Assembly: GCA_026874595.1 (NCBI GenBank) | Contig: CM049315.1 | Span: forward strand, 40,010,164 to 40,074,163 | DNA length: 64,000 bases | DNA from: Sipunculus nudus | Lineage: Eukaryota > Annelida > Sipuncula > Golfingiida > Sipunculidae | Direction of reading: 5' to 3' | Shown: piece by piece, positions 31,472 through 43,184 of the stretch | Position numbering within the stretch: position 1 is the stretch's first letter | Layout: each line of letters starts with the position of its first letter | The notes under the pieces: generated by a model | The model's database searches: none | Told to the model about the DNA's origin: nothing | Seen by the model: only the letters and a program-made list of their open reading frames with translations | Translations under genes and position numbers: made by a program

Positions 31472-32627
31472 CTAGAATACGGGTAGTCGACAAGCGACTA
31501 CGTGTATCCGCCGAAATCAGAGTGGGACGGGTGAAGTGAGGCATGGATTGAGTAACAAGGGGAAATAGAGTGAGGTGTGTTGCATATTAGCATGGATGTC
31601 TGCAGCCGAAATGTGTATGTAGGTTGTGCCACCTACCACAAAATCCAGAAATCTATCAAAGTTGTATACAAATGCAAAAAGTCAAACCACTGCCGAGATA
31701 TGAGTGATTGTATCGCATGGCAGACAAACAGACGGACCCTGTGCAAGAATGGTTGCAAGTGGCGTATGATAAAGAGCTATGTGCGATCTATACACATGCA
31801 AAATTTTGGCCAAATCTATCAAACGGTTCCTGAGATATAAGCCTGGATGTCTGCAGCGTAAACATAAATGTAGGTTGCGCCACCTGCCACAAATCCAGAA
31901 AAGCTATCCAAGATGTATAAACCTGCAAACGTTTAGGCAGATAAGTCAAACCAGTGCAGAGATATGAGTGATTTTATCCCACGGCAGACAAACAGACTGA
32001 CGCTGTGCAAAAATGGTTGCAGGTGGCCCCACCAGTTTTGCTTATGATAAAGAGCTATGTGAGATCAATACACATGCAAAATGTTGGCCTAATCGGTCAA
32101 ACGGTTCCCGAGAATTGAGCTTTGATGTCTGCAGCGTAAACGTGAATGTAGGTGGCGCCACCTGTCATAAAATCAAGAAAGCTGTCCAAGATGTATACAC
32201 ATGCAAAATTTCAGGTGGATAAGTCCAACCAATGCAGAGATATGAGTGATTTTATCCCAAGGCATATGAACAGATGGACACTGTGCAAAATGGTTGCAGG
32301 TGGCGCCACCATTTTTTATGTATGTTATAAAGCTATCCAAGGGCTACATTTGTGCAAAAAAATTTTCCTGATCGGTCAAACGGTTCCCGAGATATGTGGG
32401 TTAATGTGTCATAACAGACGCACAGATGGACGCAGAGGGCCGAGGAAAGGTCAGAGGTTAAAACAAATTCGGGGCGCAGCAGTTCACATGTGACCCGAAC
32501 ATAATCCCGGGTTTCGTAAAATTCCGCCCAGCGGTTACGGAGGAGATCTCCGGACACCTACGCGGCGGCGGCGGCGGCGGCGTCCGGCTGAAAACATAGT
32601 ATCCGCAAAACTCTGTTTTGGCGGATA
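31472..32627 (-). mobile_element. Helitron2/helentron-like element, copy 2 (inverted)
   Basis: It is the reverse-oriented relative of 23296-25114. On the plus strand it begins CTAGAATACGG (31472), has the same stem-loop (31483-31501) and TGTATCCGCC (31503-31512), and ends GGCGGATACA (32620-32629) next to the GCC/CGG triplet run (32563-32582). The 1156-bp length is shorter than copy 1 because fewer ~280-bp core units are present, with CGGTTCCCGAGA-type landmarks near 31820, 32097 and 32377. The flanks differ from copy 1, which supports independent insertion. Confidence 0.75.
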
Positions 32628-32754
32628 CAATAATGATTATATAAATAAATAAATATCATAATACATATTATTATTTAGCAGACCACTGGAAAACGCAGAA
32701 CGAAAACTTGAAACCTGTATTTTAAGGAGTGCAAGAGTCTGCAATTCACTTTTT

Positions 32755-32945
32755 CGGCTCGTTCCCAGGACCATTCATGCATAAGTGACTGAACATTTGT
32801 GAATATTCCTTGACGATGATTCTGAATCTAAATGATTTTCCATTGACCCATCCCGAAATGAACTGTAAGTTTTATGTGATTCCCTTTATGATTACGTGAG
32901 TTTAATTGTAAACAAACAAACACACACGCAGACACATGAACGGGA
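32755..32945 (+). repeat. Dispersed repeat, copy 2 (relative at 7745-7960)
   Basis: It shares the ordered words listed for 7745-7960, including GTGAATATTCCTTG, and ends in AAACAAACAAACACACAC. Class unknown. Confidence 0.65.
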
Positions 32946-34914
32946 TTTTCGATGAATTTGTGATGCAACCATTATGGCACAGAATCCTCTTTGCTTTAAT
33001 TGATATTTATTTAGTATATTTCAAATTATTTTTTATTTAGGGCTGGAATAGGGTACTATATTCCGGTGTGAATCAAAAGGTTGGTGTTACGTTTTGTATA
33101 CGGTAACGAGAAGGCACAATTACCAATATCAGTTTGAATGTTTTGCTGGTTTTGCAGTTTAAGCCGACACAAATATGATTACTGACGTGTGGCTCGCAGA
33201 TGATCTCCACAAAAAAATGTCACGTATGGAACTAATTCTAGAAAATAGTGTAAAACATTGTTAAAACATTGTAAAATATTTTAAAATGAAATGTTACCTG
33301 CACATGATTTTGTTAATTAATCTGAATCTATTACATGACACCAACACTTATTACATCGGAGCAAAATACGTGTAATATTAAAACATTGTAATAATAAGAA
33401 GGCAATTTATTTCTTTTAATATAATCTGGATATTCTATATATTTTTAATTAAATCAAAACGCTAGAATAGTTTTCATATATTAAAATATGGACTATTGTG
33501 TTGTGTCGACTAAAAACGCCCCCAATATATGTCAAATGGATGTAAAAAAAATCATCGTTTAGAATTTATTCAGTAAAACGTACCTTTAATGATAATTCGT
33601 AAATTTTCATGGTTAAAACATTTATCTTGCCTGGAGGCCTAATAATGAAAAAGGTCACAAAACAAATGAACAAAAAAAGAATTACACATTTATTCTGGTA
33701 TATAATGCTGGTCAATAAAAAAAAATTAATCTCAAACTCTTGTGCATTTTATTGTTATTTATGCTTTTCTTAAGTTAATTTTATATATTCTGAATAATAA
33801 AACCACAAGAACCACAACGGTTTCCATTTTGGGTGATAGTTCCTGTTTCCAACTTTTAATTAGATTTACTCAATTTTTTAAGCCAAAAGGGTAAAATAAA
33901 TTTATTTCCTGTTTGACTGCTCTTTGTTCGTTGTATTTTGTATTTCTGATAAAACAACACTGTCGAAAGGGTATTCAAATACATACCCAAGTACTTTTCA
34001 TTTTTTAGCATATTATAACCGTATATTGCGTCAAAAGCACGCCTAAAGACTGTGGAGATGCCATCAGTAACACGGATCAACGAAATCTTTCGAGACATCC
34101 AAGACACCCATGGTCGTTAAATAGACGCTGAACACGTGTTTTTGTTGCCGAACTCAAGAAAATTATGTCATTGTAGTCGTTGATTAACAAAAGCTGATCA
34201 TCGGACCCAAATACGGTCGTCTTTTTTTTGAGTTTTTGAAGAACGGTCGGTCCCCGGATGAAAGGACAATGGCCTCATTGTTGCAGTCGCTAATTATTCC
34301 GAGTTATTATCGCCTTCCACTGGAGCAGACGGATATACTTTTAATAAAACCTGACTAAGAAATAGATTGTACACCTACGGATTCCCGATAAACATCTGTT
34401 ACTTTGTAATGTAGAACCACGAGTGCCCACAACTCAGCTATGTGTTCTTTCAGTGAAGTCTGAAGGGACTGAATTGTATAATGAAGTGGCGTAAAAAGAA
34501 CCAAAGGTGTATTCGTATGTGTAAATTGGTAGATTTATCTTATATCCTAAGGAGACAGGGCGGACAGCGACATCCATGCAGCACCTCAGGTCAGTCCATA
34601 ATAATCAGCGATTACAACAACGAGAAGATTGTCCTCTGACCCGGGATAAAACTTTAAAAAAATGGAACGACCGTATTTGAATCCGACGATCAGTTTCTAA
34701 GCGAACTGGTAGAATTTAGCACTTCACATTATAGGTATATTACGTATGCATGAAACATAATGTTTTCTGTTTAAAATATTAGGGTATCTACCAATTGTTC
34801 TTTCTAAAACCGTTTGCGCACTTGTCTGAAATAACATGTTTACGCCAGGTGTAGTGTGTATTCATATGGCCTTATGTAGGAATAACATCTGGCAATACTG
34901 CAATACCGGAAATT
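32946..34914. other. AT-rich stretch, nothing firm
   Basis: The minus-strand frame 33856-34107 (83 codons) is AT-biased, without domain or splice support. No repeat copies recognised. Confidence 0.4.
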
Positions 34915-35375
34915 TTGCGAGTAAACAGTTTTTCGCGAATTTTGGTAGGGCTCATCAATTCGCGAAAAATACATGCTCGCAAAATTTGCATTTGGTTTTA
35001 CATTAAGTATGAACAAATGACGCAAGACTATGGGTATAAAAAGGGGCATGTTTTTGTGAGGTACGAAGTACAATAACGAACACATCATTTGCAATATAAA
35101 ATGGCCTTTTGAATCAAGACGGTAATTATAAGCTCTCTGAGCAGTTAATCGCGAAAATAAGTCTGCACAGTAATTATGCAGAACTGCCACGCAGAGCCGT
35201 TCTGTGGTAATGCATTTAAAGTCATTACTAGCTTGACCATACATCCGTTGAGGTAATAATATTCTTTAATTTTATTTTATGATAAATAAAAAATACCAAG
35301 ACAATTCGCAACAACAACATATTCGCGAAAGACCGGTCCATGTCAATTCGGGAAATCCAAGTTTCTCGGAAATAA
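34915..35375. repeat. Degraded element with TTCGCGAA palindromes
   Basis: TTCGCGAA occurs near 34932, 34959 and 35321, with related ATCGCGAAAAT near 35148 and ATTCGGGAAAT near 35345, in otherwise AT-rich DNA. The clustering suggests the ends of a decayed repeat. The 134-codon minus-strand frame across it has no recognisable domain. Confidence 0.4.
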
Positions 35376-36097
35376 TATGATCTACAGTATGAAGATATTC
35401 ATGAGAGCAAGGTATAATCGCAGGAGAAACGTATACACACACTAGTTAACCAAACATTTCGTCATGATTCAGATTGATTCCTCAGGAAATTTGAAGTGTC
35501 CTTGCAGTTAGTTCTCCGTCGAGGATTATATAGGTATTTCTGTATCCATAACAAGTTTAAAATTTATGTATGTCTTTCCTGTGTATTCATATTGTGTATG
35601 GAAAGCAGTACCCCTGCATCAATACCACATTAAAGGATTTACAACAATGAACAGCACTCTATTCGTCTTTTATATAGAAATCGAGCGCATTTGCGCATGC
35701 ATTGACATTAAGGAATACTGACCCATACTTGTGCAAAACAGCAATAAATTCTTTATATTATACGTCAAATTTTCCATTATCATTTGTTGCCGTTCTTGAT
35801 GGGTTAAAGTAGTCCATCTCTGTATGTCCATGACAGTAAATTCTTGGACTTTTCCTTAGTTAAAGTTGATATTAAGCCATTCATTTTACACGAATGAAAT
35901 AACTTTAAAATATGACATGGAATGTATTTACGGAACCAAATCTACGATAGCCATTCAGTTAATCTTAGATTACTTGCAGGTAGATTAAGTTCAGACCTAC
36001 AATCAAATAATTTCTTTACGCCAAAGTTTATTCAATTCACTTGAACTTAAGCCTTTTCAGTAGATTGAGTCTTTTAAAACTTGGATATGCAGTTCTA
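35376..36097. other. Nothing recognised
   Basis: No repeat copies or coding signals seen. Confidence 0.4.
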
Positions 36098-36183
36098 CAT
36101 AATAGTTCCTTCGTATTTGGCCAGACAATTAAGCGGGCTACATCAAAGTAAAATGATAGCATAGTTGAATAAGACATAATGGA
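36098..36183 (+). repeat. ~85-bp segment shared with 21452-21537
   Basis: It matches the segment inside the retrotransposon (CATAATAGTTCC..., TATTTGGCCAGACAA, AAAATGATAGCATAGTTG). No LTR or coding DNA of the retrotransposon surrounds it here. Confidence 0.75.
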
Positions 36184-37089
36184 TTCAATAGAGGTGTCAA
36201 ATAGGTCAGGAGACACTGAGAGGCCCGGGCCTTATAGAGTCTGACCATATGGAGCAAATTCCCTCTCTCTTCTCTAGTTACCCTTTCACTGTTTAATTTG
36301 AATATGAATGTAAAGAGTTTCTGAAATTTATAACTATTCTCAGGGGATCAAAGCTATGATATTAATGAAAATGTTTAAAACGTTTATTCATATAATTTTT
36401 GATCAACATTTCACTCTATACAAAGCCAGAAATGTTTCTTTAAACTAAACCAATATCTTATTTTTCGCTGGGGACTGATTACTCCCAGAACCGAGCCCCT
36501 GGTCTGAGGCCCGCTTATTAAACCCGGCACTGGGTTTCATAAAAGAGTTATAACTTTAACATTCACTAACTAAACTGAGCGATAATGAGGAATCAGACAT
36601 GGTGTTATGAACGTGGAAATTCGATCGAGGGAAAAAATCAATACAGGGTACAAATCTGTCACCTAGGACCAACATTGTGCCAAAAGTTCATTTTTTTAAA
36701 TCAGCAATGTTTGTGGTGTAGCGCATTCACGGAGAGAAGCTAGAAAGAAATCTATGTATTCAATGGATATGCTCCCCGGGGGAACTATAGTCCGTTTCAT
36801 CCCCTCATGTCCTACTGTTTTTTGATATGAAAATTTTTATTAGGTGCATTTCAAGGGAAACAATTATAGTGTAGAGGAGAGGATTACAGAAATAATTTTC
36901 AACAAGGTAACTAAATTCCTTCCTTATTCCTTATTTGAGTAACAGAATTTTCTGAAAATACGAGAAATCAGTCTACATTTTACAATATATCTAACCCACT
37001 TATGGCGGTCAAGGTCATTGGTCACATGCAGAAGCAGTCTCAACTGACAGCTGCTGATTGGATGATCTCATGTAAACACTCTAAAAAAA
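36184..37089. other. Nothing recognised
   Basis: No repeat copies or coding signals seen. Confidence 0.4.
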
Positions 37090-37745
37090 TATAACCAGCT
37101 AAAACAAAGATGGCTACTTATGGAGGGACACACCATATCTGCCAGATCATGATAAAGAGACTTAAATGTTGTGAAACATAAACGGGGGATTTATTGTAAA
37201 ATTCTTAACTGCCATATTAGGTTGTCACTTCCATATGTTGTTTACTTGGAAAATATTGGAAAATATAAATTTTTAAATAAATCATCTACAAAAACAGGTG
37301 GACAACAGGTGGTGAAATGGACTATAGGAAAGTCCACCAACAAATATGTTAACCCACATTTGGATATAGAAATAAATTCAATAATTCTTATATGCCCCAA
37401 TCGTGCGGAGAGGCTCCAGAACTGAAGATAAAGTGAGAAGATGGGAAAGCATTGACTAAAGAACTAAGGTGACAGTTTCGTTGATAAGCATCGGCTATTT
37501 TAAACTGCAGATACAGAAAGAAGATATAGAGGCATGGATAAAGGAACTTTAAGTACAACGAGGAAATGTAGGAGCATTGAGTACAGACTGTAGAGGCAGC
37601 GAGATGATATTGCAGCATGGACCAAAGGACTGTAAATGCATACTGTGTTTTCGGAAAGATTTGACACGACTGCATCTCTGGTATAATGGATATTTTTTTC
37701 TCACTTGTCCTGTCATGGTCTCTTTGTAATAAACGTGAACAAACT
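37090..37745 (+). other. Possible transcript-like or retrocopy segment
   Basis: An ATG in good context (AAAGATGGCTACTTATGG, near 37108) opens a 23-codon frame. A second frame (37171-37425, 84 codons) has moderately protein-like composition. The block ends with a TGTAATAAACG polyadenylation-type signal near 37725. It may be an exon, a 3' UTR or a processed copy. No family is recognised. Confidence 0.2.
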
Positions 37746-38140
37746 TTTAAAAAATCCTTGGTGTTTTAGATATGGGAGGAAGCTCCATAAAATGTCCTCC
37801 GGGGCTGTTTATCTGGCACTCTGAGAAATATCCCGCAGTAATATAATTCTGGCCCTAAAAGGGTTGATGCAACTTGCATTTAGTTCCAATAAAAATGAAA
37901 TTGGGATACACTTGGCAGTCCATATCCTTTTTTTATCAAAATGTGTCTTCCGCATCTCCGGAAAATCATTCATATAATATCTCACATTTTAACTTATTTG
38001 GAGAAACACTCGGTCTCCACGGCGCAAAAAACACACCCAATAAGGAGACATATGCCGTGTTGTCAGGGTAACATCCACCGTGCTGCATCGGGATCAGGTC
38101 CTGGGAAATCATTGTGTTTATTTGGTAAAGTCTCTGCACG

Positions 38141-38578
38141 GCAGGGGCGTCAATATAGGGGTATGGGGGTACAAATCCCTCCACTTTTGGGAAAGGGAGG
38201 ATTGTCAATGTTATCACCCCCCCCCCCCCCACTATTCAGAGAATAATATTTATATATTGCAAATTAAAAATATTTATAAATAGAATTATAGAATTTGGTT
38301 TCATTTGCGAGTTTACTGTGAAATATTATATCTAAATTTAGTTTTGAATCAACTAATGTACTGGAAACATAATATTCTATTTTCTAAAACTTATATTTAA
38401 TTGCAATATTTTTTAAATGAGATTAAGTATATATATATATATATATCATACAGGCATTTATATATTTAAAATGTGTCATATAGACGATAAATGTTAGTGT
38501 GTATATGTGTGTCTGCAAGTCATCCCCTCCCCATACCCCCCCCCCCCCTGGAAGATAAATTGACGCAACTGCTGCAGG
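38141..38578. repeat. Putative small inverted-repeat element with C tracts
   Basis: The left end GCAGGGGCGTCAATATA and the complement of the right end, GCAGCAGTTGCGTCAATTTA, resemble each other. Both are followed by a GTATGGGG stretch near a C/G tract (38218-38231 and 38536-38550). The arms are imperfect. A (TA)n tract lies at 38428-38447. Confidence 0.4.
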
Positions 38579-38684
38579 CCTAACAAATCTTTTGATATAA
38601 GACACAGGGACGGGTTCAGCATCTCAGAAATATCGGAGGGGGGGGGCACTTTTAACAGATACGCCTAGAGTGCTAGTATGATAC

Positions 38685-38685
<1 letters not shown>

Positions 38686-38721
<36 letters not shown>
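38686..38721. repeat. (TA)n microsatellite
   Basis: A TA tract of about 32 bp. Confidence 0.95.
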
Positions 38722-38724
<3 letters not shown>

Positions 38725-39829
38725 CTCTCGCGTGCAGACGTATCGGGACGAAAAATCTGGTGTTGAGTATATAATTCTTTTTCCGAGTATCATAGCCCCT
38801 GAAGAAGGTGAGCGCGCGCCCACTGCGCCCTTTTTAATCCGCCCTTTCTCTCAGTTTCTGTTACAATGACCAGAGCGAGTGAAGCCGCAGAGGTACTTTC
38901 AATATCATGTTGAATTGCCATAAATTACGACCAACCGATAAAATTCGTACCGCACATAAAACACGCACTTATCATCATAAAAAATAGAATCATATCATTA
39001 TTACACATGGTCCCAGAGAAAGATCGACCAGGTTAATTGTTTTCACACACAATATATTCATAAATGTGGCGCGACGTGATAATTTGATAAAAAAAACCAT
39101 CACATTGAACTCATTTTTAGACTGCTGACGTTATAAGGTTAGTACTTTTGGAGTGACAGTGTTCGAATATAAATTGCAATATTGAGCTGCAACAACCAGT
39201 TAAACTGCTAATCGCATGTGGTGGTTAACAAATGTGCCAGACAAACTGCTACCTTTAACTGCATTAACGCTCTAATATCGGTTTCATGACTCGATTTCGC
39301 GGATTCGAATTTCCATTACCGTCTAAAACCAAAAAAAAAGTTCCATGTATGGATATTTTAGTATTTTCACAAGAAAGAAGGGCCTGGGGGGGGGGGGCAC
39401 ATCAGGGGAAATTGAATAAAAAGATTAGATGGTTTTATCTGGAACGCTTAATTAATATATTTATGAAACGTACTTATTAAATCAATTTATTTTTCACTTT
39501 TATTCCAAATGGAAGGCAGGGCTTGTTGTCGCTTAATTGTAAAAAAGACCTCATGTGTTTTTTTTTTGTTTTTTTTTTTTGTCAAAATCAGGTTCTCCAG
39601 ATTATCGTCCTGTTGCCCGTTGGGCAGTCAACTGTGAACTGAAGTTTAATATATTTATGACTCCCCTCCCCCCCCCCCGGTCATCCCTCCAGGGGGACAT
39701 GTTTTTTCAGTGCCATCTGTCGTCGTCGGCTGTAGGATATCTTGCGGACGCGATAACTTTTCAAGGGCTGTATATTTTGTTCCAGAAATTTAAAACACAA
39801 ATTGGTTTTACCAAAATGTCGTATGCGTT
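38722..39829. other. Nothing firm; homopolymer tracts
   Basis: G, C and T homopolymer tracts occur near 39386-39397, 39668-39679 and 39559-39582. The short frames spanning them are not gene-like. Confidence 0.4.
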
Positions 39830-40150
39830 TGAAAAACGATGACCTTGATCTTCATGTTCAAGGATAATACTGCCGAAATGTAAAATTGTTGTGGACCCCG
39901 TAACTTCAGAAGTATTTCAAATTTTGTCCTCAAATATGGTATACAAGTTGTCTCCACTGAGTTCGCGAAAGGGTATGGTACTAGTACTAGTATAAAAAGG
40001 TAAAATTTGCGCAATTTTAGGGTTATTGTGACCCCCATATCTTTCGAAATACTAAAGATGTTTTCTTCAAATTTGACGCCCCGGTTTTTTCCTGCCAAAT
40101 TTTCGCAGGAGGTGACCTTGACATGGATCTACAAGGTCAAATCTGCTGAA
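39830..40150 (+). repeat. Highly diverged ~150-bp tandem repeat pair
   Basis: GTGGACCCCGTAACTTCAGAA with TTTCAAATTTTGTCCTC (39890-39930) parallels GTGACCCCCATATCTTTCGAA with TTCTTCAAATTTGACGCC (40029-40082). This resembles the decayed core of another tandem-repeat element. Confidence 0.4.
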
Positions 40151-40254
40151 ATCTAGAATCATTGTTTTGAGATGGCCCTTTGGGGGTATACATATATTTG
40201 TTTTTTGTTTTTTGCGCTACAAAAACAAAGCCATTCTTGTTTCTACCCTGATAA

Positions 40255-40456
40255 TTTTTTTTAATATATTTTTGGTGGAGGTAAACACCTCCATTTTTAA
40301 TGCTTACTTAACTTCATATATGTACATCTGCAGAATTCCATTCTGGTTTCGGACTACGTGACCATCCTGGCGTTAACCAGGCCCGGTGACTACTACATTC
40401 GAACTCTCGATCTCCCGGCTCTGTGTCCTGCGCTCTGCCCCTAAGCCACAGAAGAC
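40255..40456 (-). repeat. tRNA-derived SINE, copy 3 (internally deleted)
   Basis: The complement of 40430-40452 gives the A-box region (TGGCTTAGGGGCAGAGC). The body is short compared with copies 1 and 2 and still shows the GTTTCGGACTACGTGACC segment (40347-40364). The 3' end has the perfect hairpin GGAGGTGTTTACCTCC and an A-rich tail on the minus strand. It belongs to the same family as the copies at 1-318 and 2525-2960. Confidence 0.65.
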
Positions 40457-43184
40457 GATTCCCTGAGAATTCTTAATTACGAATATTGAATCCATATATC
40501 TTCAAGGCGGCCCATGATATAAGTTGTACAAGGTTCAAGTGAAAATGTGCAGCTTTGTTGAGATACGTTTCCGGATATACATATATACAAACATGCAGAC
40601 AAAAAAGATATACAAACACAACCGATTGCAAATACCTTAACGTTCTAATCCAGGTATATCAATCTTTCTTACGCCCCACTTTCTTCAGGAACTACACAAA
40701 TAAACACGGAGAATCCGCTTTCTGATAACCAGAATATATCCTGAATATTGCTTTAACCAAATTACCTCAAGAGACGATTGGTGCCTTTAATATGATAGGC
40801 ATAAATGTGTGACGGTCTTTCAGCATACCTAGGTGATATGTCTAGCCTTTCGCAGTTATCTTAAATTTTTTTATTAATTATTCCAGTAATTAAATCTTGA
40901 ATACTGATAGACATCTCTTTATCTTAACTGATATATCCCCCTTTATTTTATAAGTCGTAAGAGGGCAATCTGGTCAACAACTTTTTATGAGAGTATAATT
41001 ATAGAAATATATAGCGGGAGGTAAATCAAAGAGTTTAAACGATAGGGAGTATCAGCAGACTTTATTATTGCCAATTCCAAGCTGCTTTCATTGACAAATA
41101 TAACATGCTTAATAAGCACGACCACAGCTTCAAAACATTAAAACCTAGAATTATTCGGGGAATAAATAGGGAATACGGTTTATAGGAAATTTAATACGTT
41201 TCTTCAAATGAGAGATTTCCTGTATGGGTTTAGATTAAATAATACAGAATGGGACACGTTAAAATATGAAATGTTGTGTTTCGTTACGTAAGCCGTTTTA
41301 AGAGGACTATGTGACTAAAAAAGGATTTTATGAAAACAGATAGCAAAAGTTTATTTTAAAAGTTCAGGTTAAATACGTCAAAGAAAAAAAAGTAAACGCT
41401 TAGAAAATCTTAAAATGGAAGAATCTGTTGAATAACCTGGTATGAAAACATGGTCAATACACTTTGAGCAAATTAAACTTTCATGACCGTATTAATTCGA
41501 GACCTGCGACAAAACATTCATCCTTTTCCTCGTCACTTTGACATGTAAATCTACTTAGGAAACAGGTGATACAGACTATCCTTGATCATGTAAATATAAA
41601 GAATATATATATAAAAAAGAATACATATATAGTTAAAAATATTTAAGTCATTATTTCAGCAGTTACATATATACTGTTGTTTATGTTTGAGAGGAGAAGC
41701 ATAAAAGTTGGATATTTTGTAAAAAATCATTTGGAAAAAAAAAAAAAGAATTTGTTGCATAGGCTTTGTTTTTTGGATATTAAACCATTAACATGAACAC
41801 ATGGAAGTGGTAACAGACTATTTAACACTTCAGTCTTGCACCGTGTTTTTTTTTAATATTAAGATGTTAAGATGAAAACCTGATAAGGATTCTTTTATAT
41901 TCGAGAGCGAATTATAATATTTAACAAGATTTCAAAACTATCAATTAAAATTCTTTCTAGCACAGAGACGCCAACAGCCAACGATTAAAGCCAGGCTTGT
42001 ATATGGTATGAAAAAGACGATCACTGTGTAATTAGGGTTAACAAGATCACTCTTAAAAGCTGAAAACACATTTCATGGTTCAAATTATAACGCCATGTTG
42101 CCCGCTTTCATAAAACACGTCGTAGGGGTCTCAAAACAAAACGTGTTTCAAATTTGTGCTTTTATGTTTCAGTTCGAAACATACTTCAGTGTTAGATAGT
42201 TAGAGACATGGTAGAAGAAAAACAAAAAGACACTTTGAGATATTTTCATGTTTTATTAATATTGGCTTGCTAGAAAGTAGCTTTCTGTCGCCGGGTGCCT
42301 ACTACATTTTTTTAATGTTAAAATATCATATGAAAATGAGTGGTTATGTCAGATATATGTATACCATGAGAAAAAAAAAAAACACTACCAAATTTTAAAT
42401 AATAGTTCTGATATGAATTTAAAACAAAATTCTGAATGATTATCGATATAGAGTATTTTGCCAGTCTGTGACCTTGATAGAGAGAGAGAGGGGGAGAGAG
42501 AACGGGAAAGTATCCTACCCATAAGTTTAAATGCATTTTTTCAATATTTGTTTGATGAAGAATAAATACTTTCTTTGAATAAATGAGAGATAGTTTTACA
42601 AAGTTTTTCAGATAAACGAACAAGGAGAGTCATACCATTACTTCCAAAAAAAAAAAGACAGGAAGTTCCTTGAAAACTGGAAGGCAATCGCATTCCTACA
42701 AAAAAATAACAACAACAAAAAAAAAACAAAAAAAAAACAGGATATAACCCTACCTACCATAGCTGGTTCATTGTATCCAGACCGAGTTTATAAAAAGCCT
42801 TTTTATTGACGAGAATATTCGCCTGATTAGCTATTTACTTCATTGACACTTTAAGTTGGAAAGCGCTGAAAATCTATAAAACTGGAGCTCAATTTATTGA
42901 CAGGATAAAATTACTTAATGTTACTACAGAGACAACCTTTTGAAATATTGGAAACATATCCTCCTACTTCAAGGCGGACGGATATGTCAGGCAAAGCTGT
43001 CCATTCTTACTCTTTTTTAATTAGTTGTTGAATAGCAGTTGTTGGACACACAAATGAAAAAGTCAATTTGGAGATACTACCCGGTTCTGAAAGAAGAGAA
43101 GTTTTAAAGATATGTTCTGAGATCTTTAGTTAATTTTAGTTTATCTTCTGGTCTATATGCTGACTAGAAAAGCACCTAGAGAGT
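40457..43184. other. AT-rich stretch, nothing recognised
   Basis: About 2.7 kb without recognisable repeat copies or exons. Short A- and GA-rich runs occur at 42370-42381, 42480-42500 and 42646-42740. Confidence 0.45.

Noticed and set aside
34840-35244. 134-codon minus-strand frame as a gene
   Set aside because: It spans the TTCGCGAA-containing decayed repeat and has no recognisable domain.
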